From assembly GCA_029964075.1 (NCBI GenBank), contig CM057133.1, positions 14,036,699 through 14,100,698 of the forward strand: 64,000 nucleotides of DNA. Reading direction: 5' to 3'. Origin of the DNA: Patiria pectinifera. Its lineage: Eukaryota; Echinodermata; Asteroidea; Valvatida; Asterinidae. Each line of letters begins with the position of its first letter. Positions within the stretch are counted from its first letter, which is position 1. The notes below the pieces were generated by a model, which was given only the letters and a program-made list of their open reading frames with translations, was not told the origin of the DNA and made no database searches. The translations under genes were made by a program, and so were the position numbers. Shown here piece by piece: positions 26,401-35,877 of the stretch.

Positions 26401-29400
26401 AAGTTTAAAGTCAATCGGATATACGAAGATGCCAAACTGGAGTGTTTTAAAACGTGTACAAAACATATGGGCAAAAATACATCTTTAATGTGACGTAACC
26501 TGACACCTGATGACGTCACGATCACAAATTTCTTCTAGGACCATCTGTGGGTGGTGGTCTAAGTATGTACCAAGTCTGAAATCAATCGGATTTAAAAAAG
26601 TGGCAAAGTCGATTGGTGGAAGAAACGTGTGTTAAACCTATGGAGAAAAAGTCTGAAAAAGGAGAAGAAAAAAAAAAAAGAAAAAAAAAAATCTTAACGA
26701 AAACAAGAGCTGTTTCGGTGTGTCACCGAAACAGCTAAAAAAAAGAAAACTAGAAATGTGTTTGTGGACAAACACAAGCTGTTTCGGATATTTGAAATAC
26801 TCTGTGCACGTGATGAACACTTGATGAAGGAAGTCACTTCGAATGTCATCTGCCAAGTGAAAAGTCAATCAGACATATAGTATAAGTATGATTTCAAGAA
26901 AAACGTGTACAAACCCTAAGGGGAAAAATGCATCTTTAATGTGAAGTAACCTTACACCTGATGATGTCATGATCACGATTTTTTTCTAGGACCATCTGTA
27001 GGTGGTAGTCTAAGTGTGTACCAAGTCTAACGTCGATCGGATTTACGAAAGTGCCAAAGTAGAATGTTTTAAAACGTGTACAAACCCAATGGGGAAAAAT
27101 GCATCTTTAATGTGACGTAACCCAACACCTGATGACGTCATGATCACAAATTTCTTCTAGGACCATCTGTGGGTGGTAGTCTAGGTGTGTATCAAGTCTG
27201 AGGTCGATCGGATTTATGAAGAGGCCAATGTGGAGTGTTTTAAAACGTGTACAAAACATATGGGGAAAAATGCATCTTTAATGTGACGTAACCCAACACC
27301 TGATGACGTCACGATCACAAATTTCTTCTAGGACCATCTGTGGGTGGTAGTCTAAGTGTGTACCAGGTCTGACGTCGATCGGATTTACAAAAGTGCCAAA
27401 GTGGAGTGTTTTATAACGTGTACAAACCCTATGGGGAAAAATGCATCTTTAATGTGACGTAACCCAATACCAGATGACGTCACGATCTCAAATTTCTTTT
27501 AGAACCATCTGTGGGTGGTGGTCTAATTAGGTATCAAGTCTGAGGTCGATCGGATTTACGAAGAGGCCAATGTTGAGTGTTTTAAAACGTGTACAAAACA
27601 TATGGGGAAAAATGCATCTTTAATGTGACGTAACCCGACACCTGATGACGTCACGGTCACAAATTTCTTCTAGGACCATCTGTGGGTGGTGGTCTAAGTA
27701 TGTATCAAGTCTGAAATCAATCGGATTTGAAAAAGTGGCAAAGTGGACTGGTGGAAGAAACGTGTGTTAAACCTATGGAGAAAAAGTCTGAAAAAGGAGA
27801 AGAAAAAAAAAAAAAAAGAAAAAAAAAAATCTTAACGAAAACAAGAGCTGTTTCGGTGTGTCACCGAAACAGCTAAAAAAAAATCTTAACGAAAACAAGA
27901 GCTGTTTCGGTGTGTCACCGAAACAGCTAAAAAAAGAAAAAAAAAAAAAAAAAGAAAAAAGAAAAAAAAAAATCTTAACGAAAACAAGAGCTGTTTCGGT
28001 GTGTACACCGAAACAGCTAAAAAAAAAAATCTTAACAAAAACAAGAGCTGTTTCGGTGTGTACACCGAAACAGCTAATTAATATTGATACACCGCAGTGT
28101 ATATGAGGTAATTTATACGCAACACAGTGTATATGAGGTAATTTACATGGAACGCAGTGTATATGAAGTGAACGATTTGGGTTACTTTTTTTACAGATTG
28201 GACAAGTGGCTGTTCTGGACCAATGAAATCGCAGAATCCAAGACACGATGTAGCAAATTCTATGCTCACCTGGTGGTTGGCTATCGGGACCTTGTTGATA
28301 GCCTGAATCTCCTTGATCATCTTCAGGTTGAAGTTGGACACGCCGATGGCCTTGCACATGCCTTTTTCCACAAGCTGCTCCATCGCCTTGAAACGGAAGG
28401 ACACAAACCAGATTGTAGTCGGACATCGGATATTTACCAACCATAAACCCATGTTTATAAATAAAATAGACCTCTGTGGTAATGAAGTCACGTTTTGTTT
28501 ACAAGTGCGCTTTCCTACGGGAGCCAGGTGAGACGAGAGTCACCAAGCTCCTTCAGAAAGGGCACATCTAAAAAAAAAAAGAAAAAAAGTGTGGCATCAT
28601 TATAAGGGCGTCCAACACCGTATGGGGAACTGCACACACATATTTCTGACTTTGATTCTGGAGGTGTGCCAACGCAATGTAAAAGACCGTCAGTTAAGGG
28701 GTACTGTACCCATCCTGACAGATTCTGACAAAACATGCTGTTGGGGTTTGATGGGTTGAGTTCTGTTAGGGTTAATACATTTTTTGTTTGTTAGTGGGGG
28801 TTCCAGATACGGTCGGCAGAAACATTAATGTTTTCCCTGTGTCGGGAGCCCAATATAGTGTCGGTCGGAAACAAAAACCAACGAATAAGGAAGGGTTGCC
28901 CTAATTCAGGTCAGTTGATTTGTGTCGGTTAGGGTACATGGTAAACTTACGAGCCAGGTGTCAGTGTACTCAATGTCATCCACCTGCGTCTCACCGTTTT
29001 CATCCTCGGGAAAGAGTACATCCCCCCTCTGGAAAGAAAAATAAGCATGATTAAGTTCACTCTCAATGTTCAGCACAGGCTAAGAAACACAATTCCCCCC
29101 GCCTTTTGATTTGTAGCGTGCATTGTGTGTCCATTCGCTAACAGGTTTCAGAAGCGTGCCTACGAGAAGACATTTTTGTGGCGAAGATTCAGTCCTTCTG
29201 TTTTGAGGCGTGCGATCACACCCCCACGCCATCACACGCCTAAAAGCTTCCCGAGAAGTGCGAAAAAATCGCACGCCTGAATCACTCAGTACAGCACACC
29301 TCGGCATACATTTACGGCAAAATTATACTTCATAATTTGTGAAATATAAAGTACACGCATGTCGGTGAAGAGAAAACGGCTTCATTGTAAACCAAGATGA

Positions 29401-32400
29401 ATACCGATATTATGAAATAATACCAGATTGTTCAGTCCCAGCTTGGACCACAGAATCACACTCCTAGAAAAATCACACGTTTTCAGGTAATTGCAAACAT
29501 TCCTGCGTGCCTTTCAATTATCCTATTTTATATGCCTGTGCTAATAGTCCATACCTTGTAAGCCATCGGCCAGTGAATTAGATAAAGGTCCAAGTAGGTC
29601 ACTCCGAGTTGATCCAGAGTCATTTGGCAGGCCTTTGCCACATCGTCGGGGTGGTGCATCGTATTCCACAGCTGCAGACAAAAAAATCTATTAATTAATT
29701 TAATCTTCCTATGCAAACATATAAAATGCAAAAATGCATTCTGTGCGAAGTTGTCCTTTCAATCCAAATCAGTCAAGTGACTGTTTTTAACAGTTAAGAG
29801 CTCCCAGCCTACATAAAGCAGGATTGACTGGCCGTGACTGTTTATGTAGCTTGATACAACTATGCTTTGACTGTAGGTGATTGATAAGCCATCTGAGCCT
29901 ACCACTTGCCTGCCTTTGTCTGACTGAATTTGACTAGTCACAGTGCTCGCTTGAAATTGGACCTGAGGACAAGTAAGTAGTTAGTCGTGTTTTGTCCGTC
30001 TTGGGCCCCCGATGTCTATTAGTACCGTGCTATCGTGTTAACATTAATTCCTGGTTTCTACATGTCTAACGACTTTACTATGAATTTGAGCAGTGCAAAA
30101 GTATTTCAAATATAATCTAGGCCTAAATTATGGCGGAGCATAAACAACACAAGGTCTGACCCAAGACCTTGACACAGTGCATCCTCTAAAATCAGCCGCA
30201 CATTTTTGCGATGTATACATGTAGCCTCAATCCTGCAGAATCCTCCATTTTGCAAAGAGGATATTGGAGGTTTTGGGATGGTTGGGGTTAAAATACAGAT
30301 AACACAATACAGATATATACATACAAATACATGTTTCATTTTTAGCATATGGATTTTAAAAAAAAATTCATGAGGTTTGGTTTTTCTGAAATTTTGACAT
30401 TTGAGGTTCATAACTCCGTAGAACTGCCCAGGTGTATCAAGCAAATTCTCAGCTATACCTTCCTCAATCCTGCCCAGTCCTTCCCCCCCCCCCCAAAAAA
30501 AAACACCGGTGATACCTAGTCCGAAAATTTGGGACTCTCAATACTGTGTATGAGAGTCCCAAAACTTAAGGTATCCATATCGTGCAAAACTTTGTGCTGC
30601 ATGATAAAACCAGTGTGAATCAAATTTGCAAGCTTCTTACTCACTACAGTTTCTTCAATAATCCCCGAAACTTCTGCCAAGCAAAGTTGCTGTTGTGAGC
30701 ATTGCATCACCAAAAATTCAGCTTTTAATTCTAATTTTGCAGAGAGTTATCAAAATCCATACGTGAGACATCACGTTGATGTGTACTGCAATGCATTGTG
30801 CAAAAAGACTCCTCAGCTATAACATTTGCATCGTGTAGATAAAACAGCGCCCTCTTGTTGATCTGAGTGAATGCAAAATGTTTCATTTTTTAGCAGAGGG
30901 CGCTATGTTCATTTGGCTATCAAATAAAAAACAAGTAAGCTGCAAGGTTCTTCCTACACCTACCCAGAATACATTGGGAATCACACACATATTTCCAGAG
31001 CATGGAGAATGACGTGGGAGGTTTTTGAACTGCCAAAACCTTGCCTTAAAATTGGATTTAAGGTCTCAAATTTTGCAGGTGACATGCTTGCAACTTAAGC
31101 ATTTTGATGTATGTGTTGTGTGGGCATTAATTAGCCAAATGGTGAGTAAAAAAACGTCAGTAGTAATTTTGCACGTTTTTATGCACTCATGGTCCCAGTC
31201 TGGGTGATACCTTGCTGGTGATGAATACATCCTCTCGTTTGACTGTGCCGTCATCGATCTTGGCCTTCAAGCCGGCACCCACTTCCCCTTCATTGGAGTA
31301 CGCCATGGCACAGTCCAGATGACGGTAGCCAACCTCCAGCGCAGCCTTGACAGCATTGGTCACTTCACCAGGCTTGGACTGGAGTAAATTAAGAAAAAAA
31401 ACCAACGAATTAGAACCAAGGCCTTCATAAAAATATATATCTTTACTTAATATTGGATGGCTTTGAGGGGGATACAAGAATTATATTGCACAAGCAACAA
31501 AAATATTGCCGAGTGCAATATTTAGCGAGTTAAAAAAAAGCCATCTAACATTATTATTTAAAGTAGGCTGACTAGCTTGATCCGCAAGAAATACATTTCA
31601 GGACACTGCCTTTATTTCTCAAATTTCGTCAATTATCACGCCGCTCGAAGCTGCCATTGTGGCTGCTGACAACAGTCAACACTGCGTCCACGTGCCGCAA
31701 GCTACGCTGTGTTGGCTTGGTTGACTGTGACTTTCTACACTCTAGATTGTGCAGGAACCAGCGAAAATGCTCGGATGACTGCAATTAGTGCAATATCAAT
31801 AATATTGCAGTCATCATTTTTACGAAAGCATACAATAAGCTGATTTATTTTTACCACTGGAAGCCTGATATAAATAACAATAATGTATATTTAAGGAATT
31901 AAGGCTCCAAAGTTAGGAGTAATTGCGAATATCCCGCCAATCGAAGATCAACCCCTTAAATTCAATGGCAATGCGGTGGAAGAAGCTAAAAAAAGAATCC
32001 CAGTCCAAAGTAATTTTGTTTTGAAATACTTTGAAAATGCACTCAACTCTCCACGGACTTAATTTGTACAAAACCGCTAAAAAAAACGTAAAGTGGGCAT
32101 GGCATCTAAACTTTTCCACCCTTTAATATCCACCTTGCTAACTTTTTAACCCTCCTATGACTCTTGTAGACTTGAATAGGGTTTTATCCCGGTTCATTAT
32201 TGAACACCCCCCCCCCCAATACATAACACTGTATAACGTGTTGCATATCATTTATCATGCAAGTTTCCGTACCGGACGAGCACGAGCACGTGATACCATG
32301 GAGGAATCCTCCATGGTGATACGAACTACATTACATTGTACGTGCCCAAATCAATTGTCTTCTGCGCCGCGGCCTTGCGTATACGCGTATTGTGGAACAC

Positions 32401-32507
32401 TCTATAAAAGGAAAATCACTGATAAGCTGCCTTACCTTCCAAGTACCCAACCCCAAAATTGGCATTTTCACTTTGTTGGGCAACTCGATGTACTTTTGGA
32501 AAGCCAT
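2420..32507 (-). CDS. Aldo-keto reductase, AKR1 type (copy 1), 9 exons, 316 aa
   Basis: Cytosolic NADPH-dependent reductase of aldehydes and ketones (family knowledge). Exons in transcript order: 32436-32507, 31211-31378, 29555-29671, 28951-29028, 28270-28386, 5257-5363, 4419-4584, 3406-3488, 2420-2462. All junctions are GT-AG and lengths sum to 316 codons plus stop, the usual AKR1 size. The N-terminus has PILGLGTW. The catalytic tetrad is present: Asp46 and Tyr51 (LDCAMAY), Lys80 (FITSK) and His113 (LIHWP). [10 protein letters not shown] (261-270) is the NADP-binding signature and Trp220 (DRPW) the pocket tryptophan. The tiny last exon was found because it is conserved in copy 2 with mostly silent changes; reading past exon 8 instead would stop one codon later and truncate the protein. 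Intron 5 is 22.9 kb and filled by a repeat array. An AATAAA on the minus strand lies at 2250-2255. The exact substrate is unknown. Confidence 0.92.
5903..5922. repeat. Cassette 5' hairpin (first example)
   Basis: TGTGTTTGTGGACAAACACA has 9-bp perfect arms and a GG loop. It is followed at once by AGCTGTTTCGG. The same position in other cassettes reads TGCGTTTGTGGACAAACGCA (9073-9092 and its duplicate near 12973), a paired change that keeps the stem, or TGTGTTTGTGTACAAACACA near 11206, fully palindromic. Confidence 0.85.
6552..6893. repeat. Two adjacent 171-bp monomers (type example)
   Basis: The GAG(T/C)GTTTTAAAACGTG landmark occurs at 6552, 6723 and 6894, giving exactly 171 bp twice. Within a monomer the order is ACGTGTACAAA, CCTATGGGG, ATGCATCTTTAATGTGACGT, TGATGACGTCAC, AGGACCATCTGTGGGTGG, AAGT-TGA, GATCGGATTTACGAA. 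Later spacings (7427, 7598, 7768) are 171 and 170 bp. Monomers of this type make up most of 6400-28000, interrupted by cassette ends and other modules. Confidence 0.9.
9967..10149. mobile_element. 183-bp inverted-repeat element inside a cassette
   Basis: Ends are GGAAAGAATTCCATATA and, inverted, GGAAAGAATTCCATTTA. Further copies occur at 13866-14048, 20440-20622 and 21773-21955, all carried along by cassette duplication. A relative with GGAAAGATTTCCATATACGA ends occurs outside the array at 43306-43522 and 47058-47263. No coding capacity. Confidence 0.65.
10438..10620. repeat. 27-bp minisatellite, about 7 units (array 1)
   Basis: The unit starts CCTATGGAGAAAAGAACG and ends TGTACAAAC; 27 bp is nine codons, so open frames run through on both strands and mimic repetitive proteins. 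The unit equals the ACGTGTACAAA/CCTATGG section of the 171-bp monomer, so it is an internal expansion of that section. Copied at 14336-14518. Confidence 0.9.
11199..14891. repeat. Higher-order repeat block A, second copy (about 3.69 kb)
   Basis: Near-identical duplicate of 7127-11198, with single-base indels (for example one A fewer in the A-run near 13970) and one monomer deleted. Such similarity in neutral intronic DNA implies recent tandem duplication or gene conversion. Confidence 0.88.
14336..14518. repeat. 27-bp minisatellite, about 7 units (array 2)
   Basis: Duplicate of the minisatellite at 10438-10620, offset by 3898 bp, with the same order of unit variants. It arose by block duplication and not by an independent expansion. 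Confidence 0.9.
15783..16285. repeat. Second monomer family, period about 145 bp, marked by AGGGCGCCCT
   Basis: The palindrome AGGGCGCCCT occurs at 15800, 15946, 16087 and 16234, spaced 146, 141 and 147 bp. Each is followed by CACATGAC, usually a GACGTCAC site, and then AAGTTTCAA with an AATCGGA-like motif, the same motif order as the 171-bp monomer although the sequence differs. It interrupts the cassette starting at 14892 and lacks its own CTAG start. Confidence 0.75.
16622..16737. repeat. Tandem tail hairpins
   Basis: Two copies of TCTTAACGAAAACAAG followed by AGCTGTTTCGGTG-TGT-CACCGAAACAGCT arms (13-bp perfect stem), separated by an A-rich tract and followed at once by the next CTAG at 16738. 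Similar runs of one to four hairpins end the cassettes near 18700-18890, 22670-22782, 26690-26736 and 27829-28075. Confidence 0.85.
18921..19988. repeat. Cassette duplicated from, or to, 5896-7126
   Basis: Shares with the first cassette an unusual leader (ACTCTGAGCACxGGATGAAC, then CATCTACATAAACAGCACAT) found in no other cassette. It has one fewer monomer and differs at scattered bases. The 5896 copy is the leftmost cassette of the array, so its partner lying in the interior shows exchange across about 13 kb. Confidence 0.8.
19989..21321. repeat. 1.33-kb cassette, first of a tandem pair
   Basis: Begins CTAGACGGACG with a hairpin GTGTTTGT-AGGTAA-ACAAACAC, then GAGCTGTTTCGGTG. It holds a unique 400-bp leader, the 183-bp inverted-repeat element, a 27-bp minisatellite of about 8 units (about 20907-21119) and one diverged monomer. 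Repeated immediately at 21322 with offset 1333, then 1332 after a one-base indel near 20655. Confidence 0.9.
21322..22784. repeat. 1.33-kb cassette, second of the tandem pair, plus two tail hairpins
   Basis: Almost identical to 19989-21321. It continues into an A-rich tract and two hairpins at 22688-22715 and 22752-22779 whose stems read AGCTGTTTCGGTT-GT-AACCGAAACAGCT, a compensated variant of the hairpin elsewhere. The 27-bp minisatellite is at about 22239-22451. Confidence 0.9.
23335..24505. mobile_element. Divergent cassette subfamily with matched GGCTTTTCCGC ends
   Basis: Starts CTAGAG with a hairpin CTATG-TCTGTT-TGC-AACAGA-G-CATAG (one bulge), then GGCTTTTCCGCA. Its core holds several TGACGTCA-containing monomers of about 140-150 bp whose sequence differs from the 171-bp type. 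It ends in an A-rich tract and a hairpin at 24476-24503, GGCTTTTCCGCAA-CTT-TGCGGAAAAGCC. The two ends therefore match each other and not the common subfamily. Normal 171-bp monomers resume afterwards. Confidence 0.8.
28387..31210. other. Introns 4, 3 and 2 of AKR copy 1 with dispersed repeats
   Basis: Between exons lie a repeat at about 29763-29965 (also at 41263-41465 and, diverged, in an iPGM intron at 52908-53115; marked by AGCAGGATTGACTG and TTTGACTAG) and a degraded member of the TCCTGCAAAATCCTCC family near 30115-30290. The rest, including about 30500-31200, shows no recognisable gene. Confidence 0.65.
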
Positions 32508-32598
32508 GGCTTAGAATCTAGTCACACTTGAAGTGAGAAAGCCCGCCGAATCACCCGCAACTAGACTTCAAGCTTCAGACTCCACCCACCGGTTAGCT

Positions 32599-33496
32599 GA
32601 ATGTCGGACACTTCGCCCCATTTCCACGTCGCCCCATGTCACTTCGCCCCTAACCACTTCGCCCCATCCCCACTTCGCCCCATTCCCACTTCGCCCCATC
32701 CCCACTTCGCCCCATCCCCACTTCGCCCCAGCCGTTACATGTAAAAAAAATCTCATCTATTTTATTGGCTTAAAAAACAATTTCAACAGATTCACTAATT
32801 GCTAACCAACGGAAAGAATTAGCCCATCACCAAATGAACAATTCATAACCAACCTCTCGAGCTAGGCTCTCCCCTACCGACAAAAAAGCTTTAAGTAAAA
32901 GATCCAACTTTGTTCCCAACCCGGCTATACCAACCCGTCTCCCACTTATCTGAGAACGACAATACCTTTGACATCCTAATTTCACTCTTGGAGGAACCAA
33001 TCTCATCTAAATGAAGTTGTAAGTGTCACATATCAGACAAATTTTGACGAAACATTTTCCTCAAGGCAGTGAGTTCCTTTTAACTCACTGACCCATACCT
33101 ACGGATTCTTTTGAATCCAGCGGCTGATGATTTTAATCACAAGCCAATAGGAGAGGCGTCTCTGAATGGGATAGAGCCATCATTTCTCTCATCTGTGTCT
33201 CGAGCACCTCATCAGAGAGTGTGTATTTTTCCTAAGTTTCTAGAATTGGGAGCATTTTATTATCTGGGGTCTTTGGCAGTTTATTTGGTCTGCACCCCTT
33301 CACCTTTTTCATACTACATGGGGCGAAGTGGGGATGGGGCGAAGTGGGGATGGGGCGAAGCGGGGATGGGGCGAAGTGGGGATGGGGCGAAGCGGAGATG
33401 GGGCGATGTGGGGATGGGGCGAAGTGGGGATGGGGCGAAGTGGTTAGGGGCGAAGTGACATGGGGCGACGTGGAAATGGGGCGAAGCGTCCGATAC
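32599..33496. mobile_element. Mutator-like foldback element, 898 bp, perfect 10-bp target duplication
   Basis: Flanked by CCGGTTAGCT at 32589-32598 and 33497-33506. Ends are GAATGTCGGACACTTCGCC and, inverted, GTATCGGACGCTTCGCC. Both termini are long inverted arms (about 32605-32735 and 33317-33490) built from a CCCCACTTCGCCCCAT minisatellite. The middle has no transposase-like frame. A 9-10-bp duplication and long tandem-rich arms fit Mutator-like foldback elements. It lies 91 bp upstream of the AKR copy 1 start codon. Confidence 0.85.
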
Positions 33497-33506
33497 CCGG
33501 TTAGCT

Positions 33507-34323
33507 AACTATCGGCTGGGGAATAGGCTGGTGCTTTTTTACTTCTGACATACAAAAAGTGGTTTGCCCGAAGTCGAGTCAGGCTTTCAGACAAGGAAAT
33601 TAAAGCAAGTAGCTCACTAGTCCGACGGCTGTTTTCTGTGTCGCTGGCTGGTATCGCGGCCACAGTACTCACAGCGCCCTCTAGAAAAAAAATTGGAGAT
33701 TTTAATAATTTCGTTGAACTTTTTTTTTTGGAATTTCAGAAAAAATGTGGTATTGAACAATGAACACTATCCAGAGTTGCGAAAATTAAAAAAGTTGAGA
33801 CAATTATTGTGCGCATTTATATTACGAGATGTATGCTATTTTGGAAGCGTATGGGCCAAGTTAAGGCCCCCCAAAAATGTTGATCCCCTGCCGCCCGGCC
33901 GCGGCATAATATGCATAATAAGACTCGCTGGTGGCATGATATAAACATTTTTAATTTGTTTAATGTTTGAGGCCCATTTTTCTCTCACTCACAAAAAGCC
34001 TTACACTTTCCACAGCTTCCCTGCGTACCATTTTGTTTTCTGAGGTTGTTTTTCTGAGTCAGCAGTCATACAACAGGAAATAATTAGATCGTGTTCCTTA
34101 TTCTATTTTATAAAATTATTGTAAACTCAGTTTGAGCATGGAGAAATAAAACACATTGTTCAAGACAACTGTACGTTTTTGTAAGAAGTTCTTTTCTTTT
34201 TTTTATTTGAAAAAGGAGACCAAGCAATTCCTTAACCATTGCACATCACAGCAAACATGCGATACAAGGCAATAATTACCTTAATATGCAAGTCCCTGAA
34301 ATTGAAAGCCATCAACCCTAAAG
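33507..34323. other. Upstream flank of AKR copy 1
   Basis: Aligns with about 44470-46110 upstream of copy 2, for example TTACACTTTCC near 34002 and 44790. The site GCAATTCCTTAACCATTGCA near 34226 is the empty counterpart of the snapback element at 45065-46050. No gene recognised. Confidence 0.7.
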
Positions 34324-34335
34324 CTTTAGTTTATG

Positions 34336-34595
34336 TCAAATTAGGTTTTGCCCTTCACCGACGTTTTTAAACACTGTATACTCAGTGTGCTACCTCCCGA
34401 GTGAAAGATGGAAAAAATCACTCGGGTGGGACTCGAACCCACGACCTCCTGCTTTCTAGTGCAGATGTCTTACCACTCGACCACCGAGCTAACGGGATCG
34501 GTTGGCCGGTTCGAATCTGATGTACAAAACGTCGGTGAAGGGCAAAACCTAATTTGATTTATATCACCCCGACGCAAAAATTCCATCTTATAATA
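34336..34595 (-). mobile_element. tRNA-bearing SINE-like element with 12-bp target duplication
   Basis: Flanked by CTTTAGTTTATG at 34324-34335 and 34596-34607; the paralogous site near 46130 is empty. The minus strand contains a tRNA-like segment with box A TGGTCGAGTGG and box B GGTTCGAGTCC (about 34420-34492). The segment CAAATTAGGTTTTGCCCTTC occurs at the left end and inverted near the right end. RNA polymerase III origin and LINE-driven insertion are inferred. Confidence 0.75.
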
Positions 34596-34607
34596 CTTTA
34601 GTTTATG

Positions 34608-35830
34608 GTATACAAAGTTGTTCTGATCAATTTTGGTTCCAATTATGACCTCCAAATAGCTAGGCCCGTTTAAATGCAACTCTACCATGATTCAACATGA
34701 AGAACAACCCACAGTGTTTTCTAAACCACTAGAGCTTATATTGTCACTTCCTTAAGTTTAAAAATGCACATCAGAAAGTTTTAATCATTGATTGATTGAT
34801 TGCTTACGGAGTTTTTAAATTTAAGTCCATGGTTCATGACTGTAATGAGGAACATTCATGTACATGCACATGCGCAACATAGGCTGCATGCCTATAAAAT
34901 TGTGTACAACCATGGAGGTACTAGCTCTACCTCCATGGTACATGTACAACAGACTACATGTATAGGGTATCCAAGGCCAAAAAAAATGGTCGGTATCTGG
35001 TCAGACCGAAGTTCCGGAATTGATGCGGCGACGCGTTTTTTTTTGGTTTTTTTGGTGGCTTTTTTTTTTTCAAGCTTGTATTGTACAGATCAGACAAGGT
35101 GGGTACTATTTTGCTTTATTGTGTCCTCATTATACATTGGTGTCCTCCATAATTTGCCTTGGTGCCCTTTATCATTTGCCTTGGTGCAATTTCCCCATTC
35201 CTTGGTGCTCCTTGGTACAAAAATTTGAGGAGGCGCGGCCTTTTTTTTTGGGCCCAATCTATGAGGCATCGGCTTCAAGTAGATCACCTCGGGTAGGGAG
35301 TTTTACCCATCTACTCGAAGTAGTCAAAATTTGTATACAATGCATGCAGCAGAACTCAAGACCATCACTGTTCTACACTTGATTATTTATGTCATTTTTA
35401 ATGAGGGTAAACTCCAATCAGTGCACAGCACTGCTTTCCATGGCGGCCCTCAGTACAATATTATTATATAACAATTAAAACGATAAACGTACATCTAATA
35501 TATCAATTAAGAATTATGAAATTATATCACCAAAAATAAAACAAGTAAGAAATTAAAACAAAAACAAAATACATAAAAATCAACAATAAGAAATTAAATC
35601 CAATTCAAAATTCATCAAAATTAACACCAAATTTACCATAAAAGGAGCTTATTGTATATTTCAGATTATTTGAATTTAAACTGTGCTGCTTGACATGCTT
35701 TTTAAAACTCATGATAGTTGGCAAGCTTTTAATGGAAGTTACTTTTGAAGAATATAGCCTCTATACCCATCGAGTTGGGCAAATTTTAAACAATCCACCT
35801 AAAAAAGTCAGCAAAAAAACCCAAAAGAAG
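34608..35830. other. Intergenic DNA, far upstream flank of AKR copy 1
   Basis: Partly aligns with 46130-46310. It includes a possible relic element at about 34975-35255 bounded by AAGGCCAAAAAAAATGG and GGCCTTTTTTTTTGGG, and otherwise AT-rich sequence without coding signal. Confidence 0.6.
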
Positions 35831-35877
35831 TCACAACAAAGAAGAAACAACATTTCTAACTCAAGTTATCATCCGGA

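Larger units (their letters stand above)
5896..28075. mobile_element. 22.2-kb array of about 17 head-to-tail non-coding cassettes inside AKR copy 1 intron 5
   Basis: Cassettes begin with CTAG at 5896, 7127, 8006, 9064, 11199, 11907, 12964, 14892, 16738, 17636, 18921, 19989, 21322, 22785, 23335, 25275 and 26750. Typical layout is CTAG, a 5' hairpin, GCTGTTTCGG, a unique leader, one or more monomers of about 171 bp, a closing segment (GTGGAAGAAACGTGTGTTAA, then GTCTGAAAAAGGAGAA), an A-rich tract and sometimes AGCTGTTTCGG hairpins. Left flank ATTACACAA and right flank TTAATATTGATAC join directly in the paralogous intron at about 39810-39830, so this is an insertion. No long ORF resembles a transposase, Rep/helicase or reverse transcriptase; all ORFs are repeat-derived. 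Architecture resembles HINE-type (Helentron-derived) elements: hairpins, tandem core, subterminal inverted repeats. Family assignment is inference. Confidence 0.8.
2350..35830. repeat. Segmental duplication unit 1 (AKR copy 1 with flanks)
   Basis: Exons, introns and flanks align with 36156-46310. Homology starts at AAAATTGAAGTTTT near 2350 and can be followed upstream of the gene to the GTTGGGCAAATTTTAAA motif near 35777 and CCACCTAAAAAAGTC near 35798. Later insertions account for most of the length difference: the 22.2-kb array, the Mutator-like element and the tRNA-bearing element. Confidence 0.88.

Noticed and set aside
5896-28075. CRISPR-like regular repeats
   Set aside because: Repeats are about 171 bp, adjacent and without unique spacers, inside an intron of an animal gene; no cas genes.
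32533-33458. Proline/histidine-rich or GMGRSGDGAKW frames near AKR copy 1 exon 1
   Set aside because: They are translations of the CCCCACTTCGCCCCAT minisatellite arms of the foldback element.
34420-34492. Functional tRNA gene on the minus strand
   Set aside because: It has box A and box B but is part of a repeated element with target duplications, and no clean acceptor stem closes around it.
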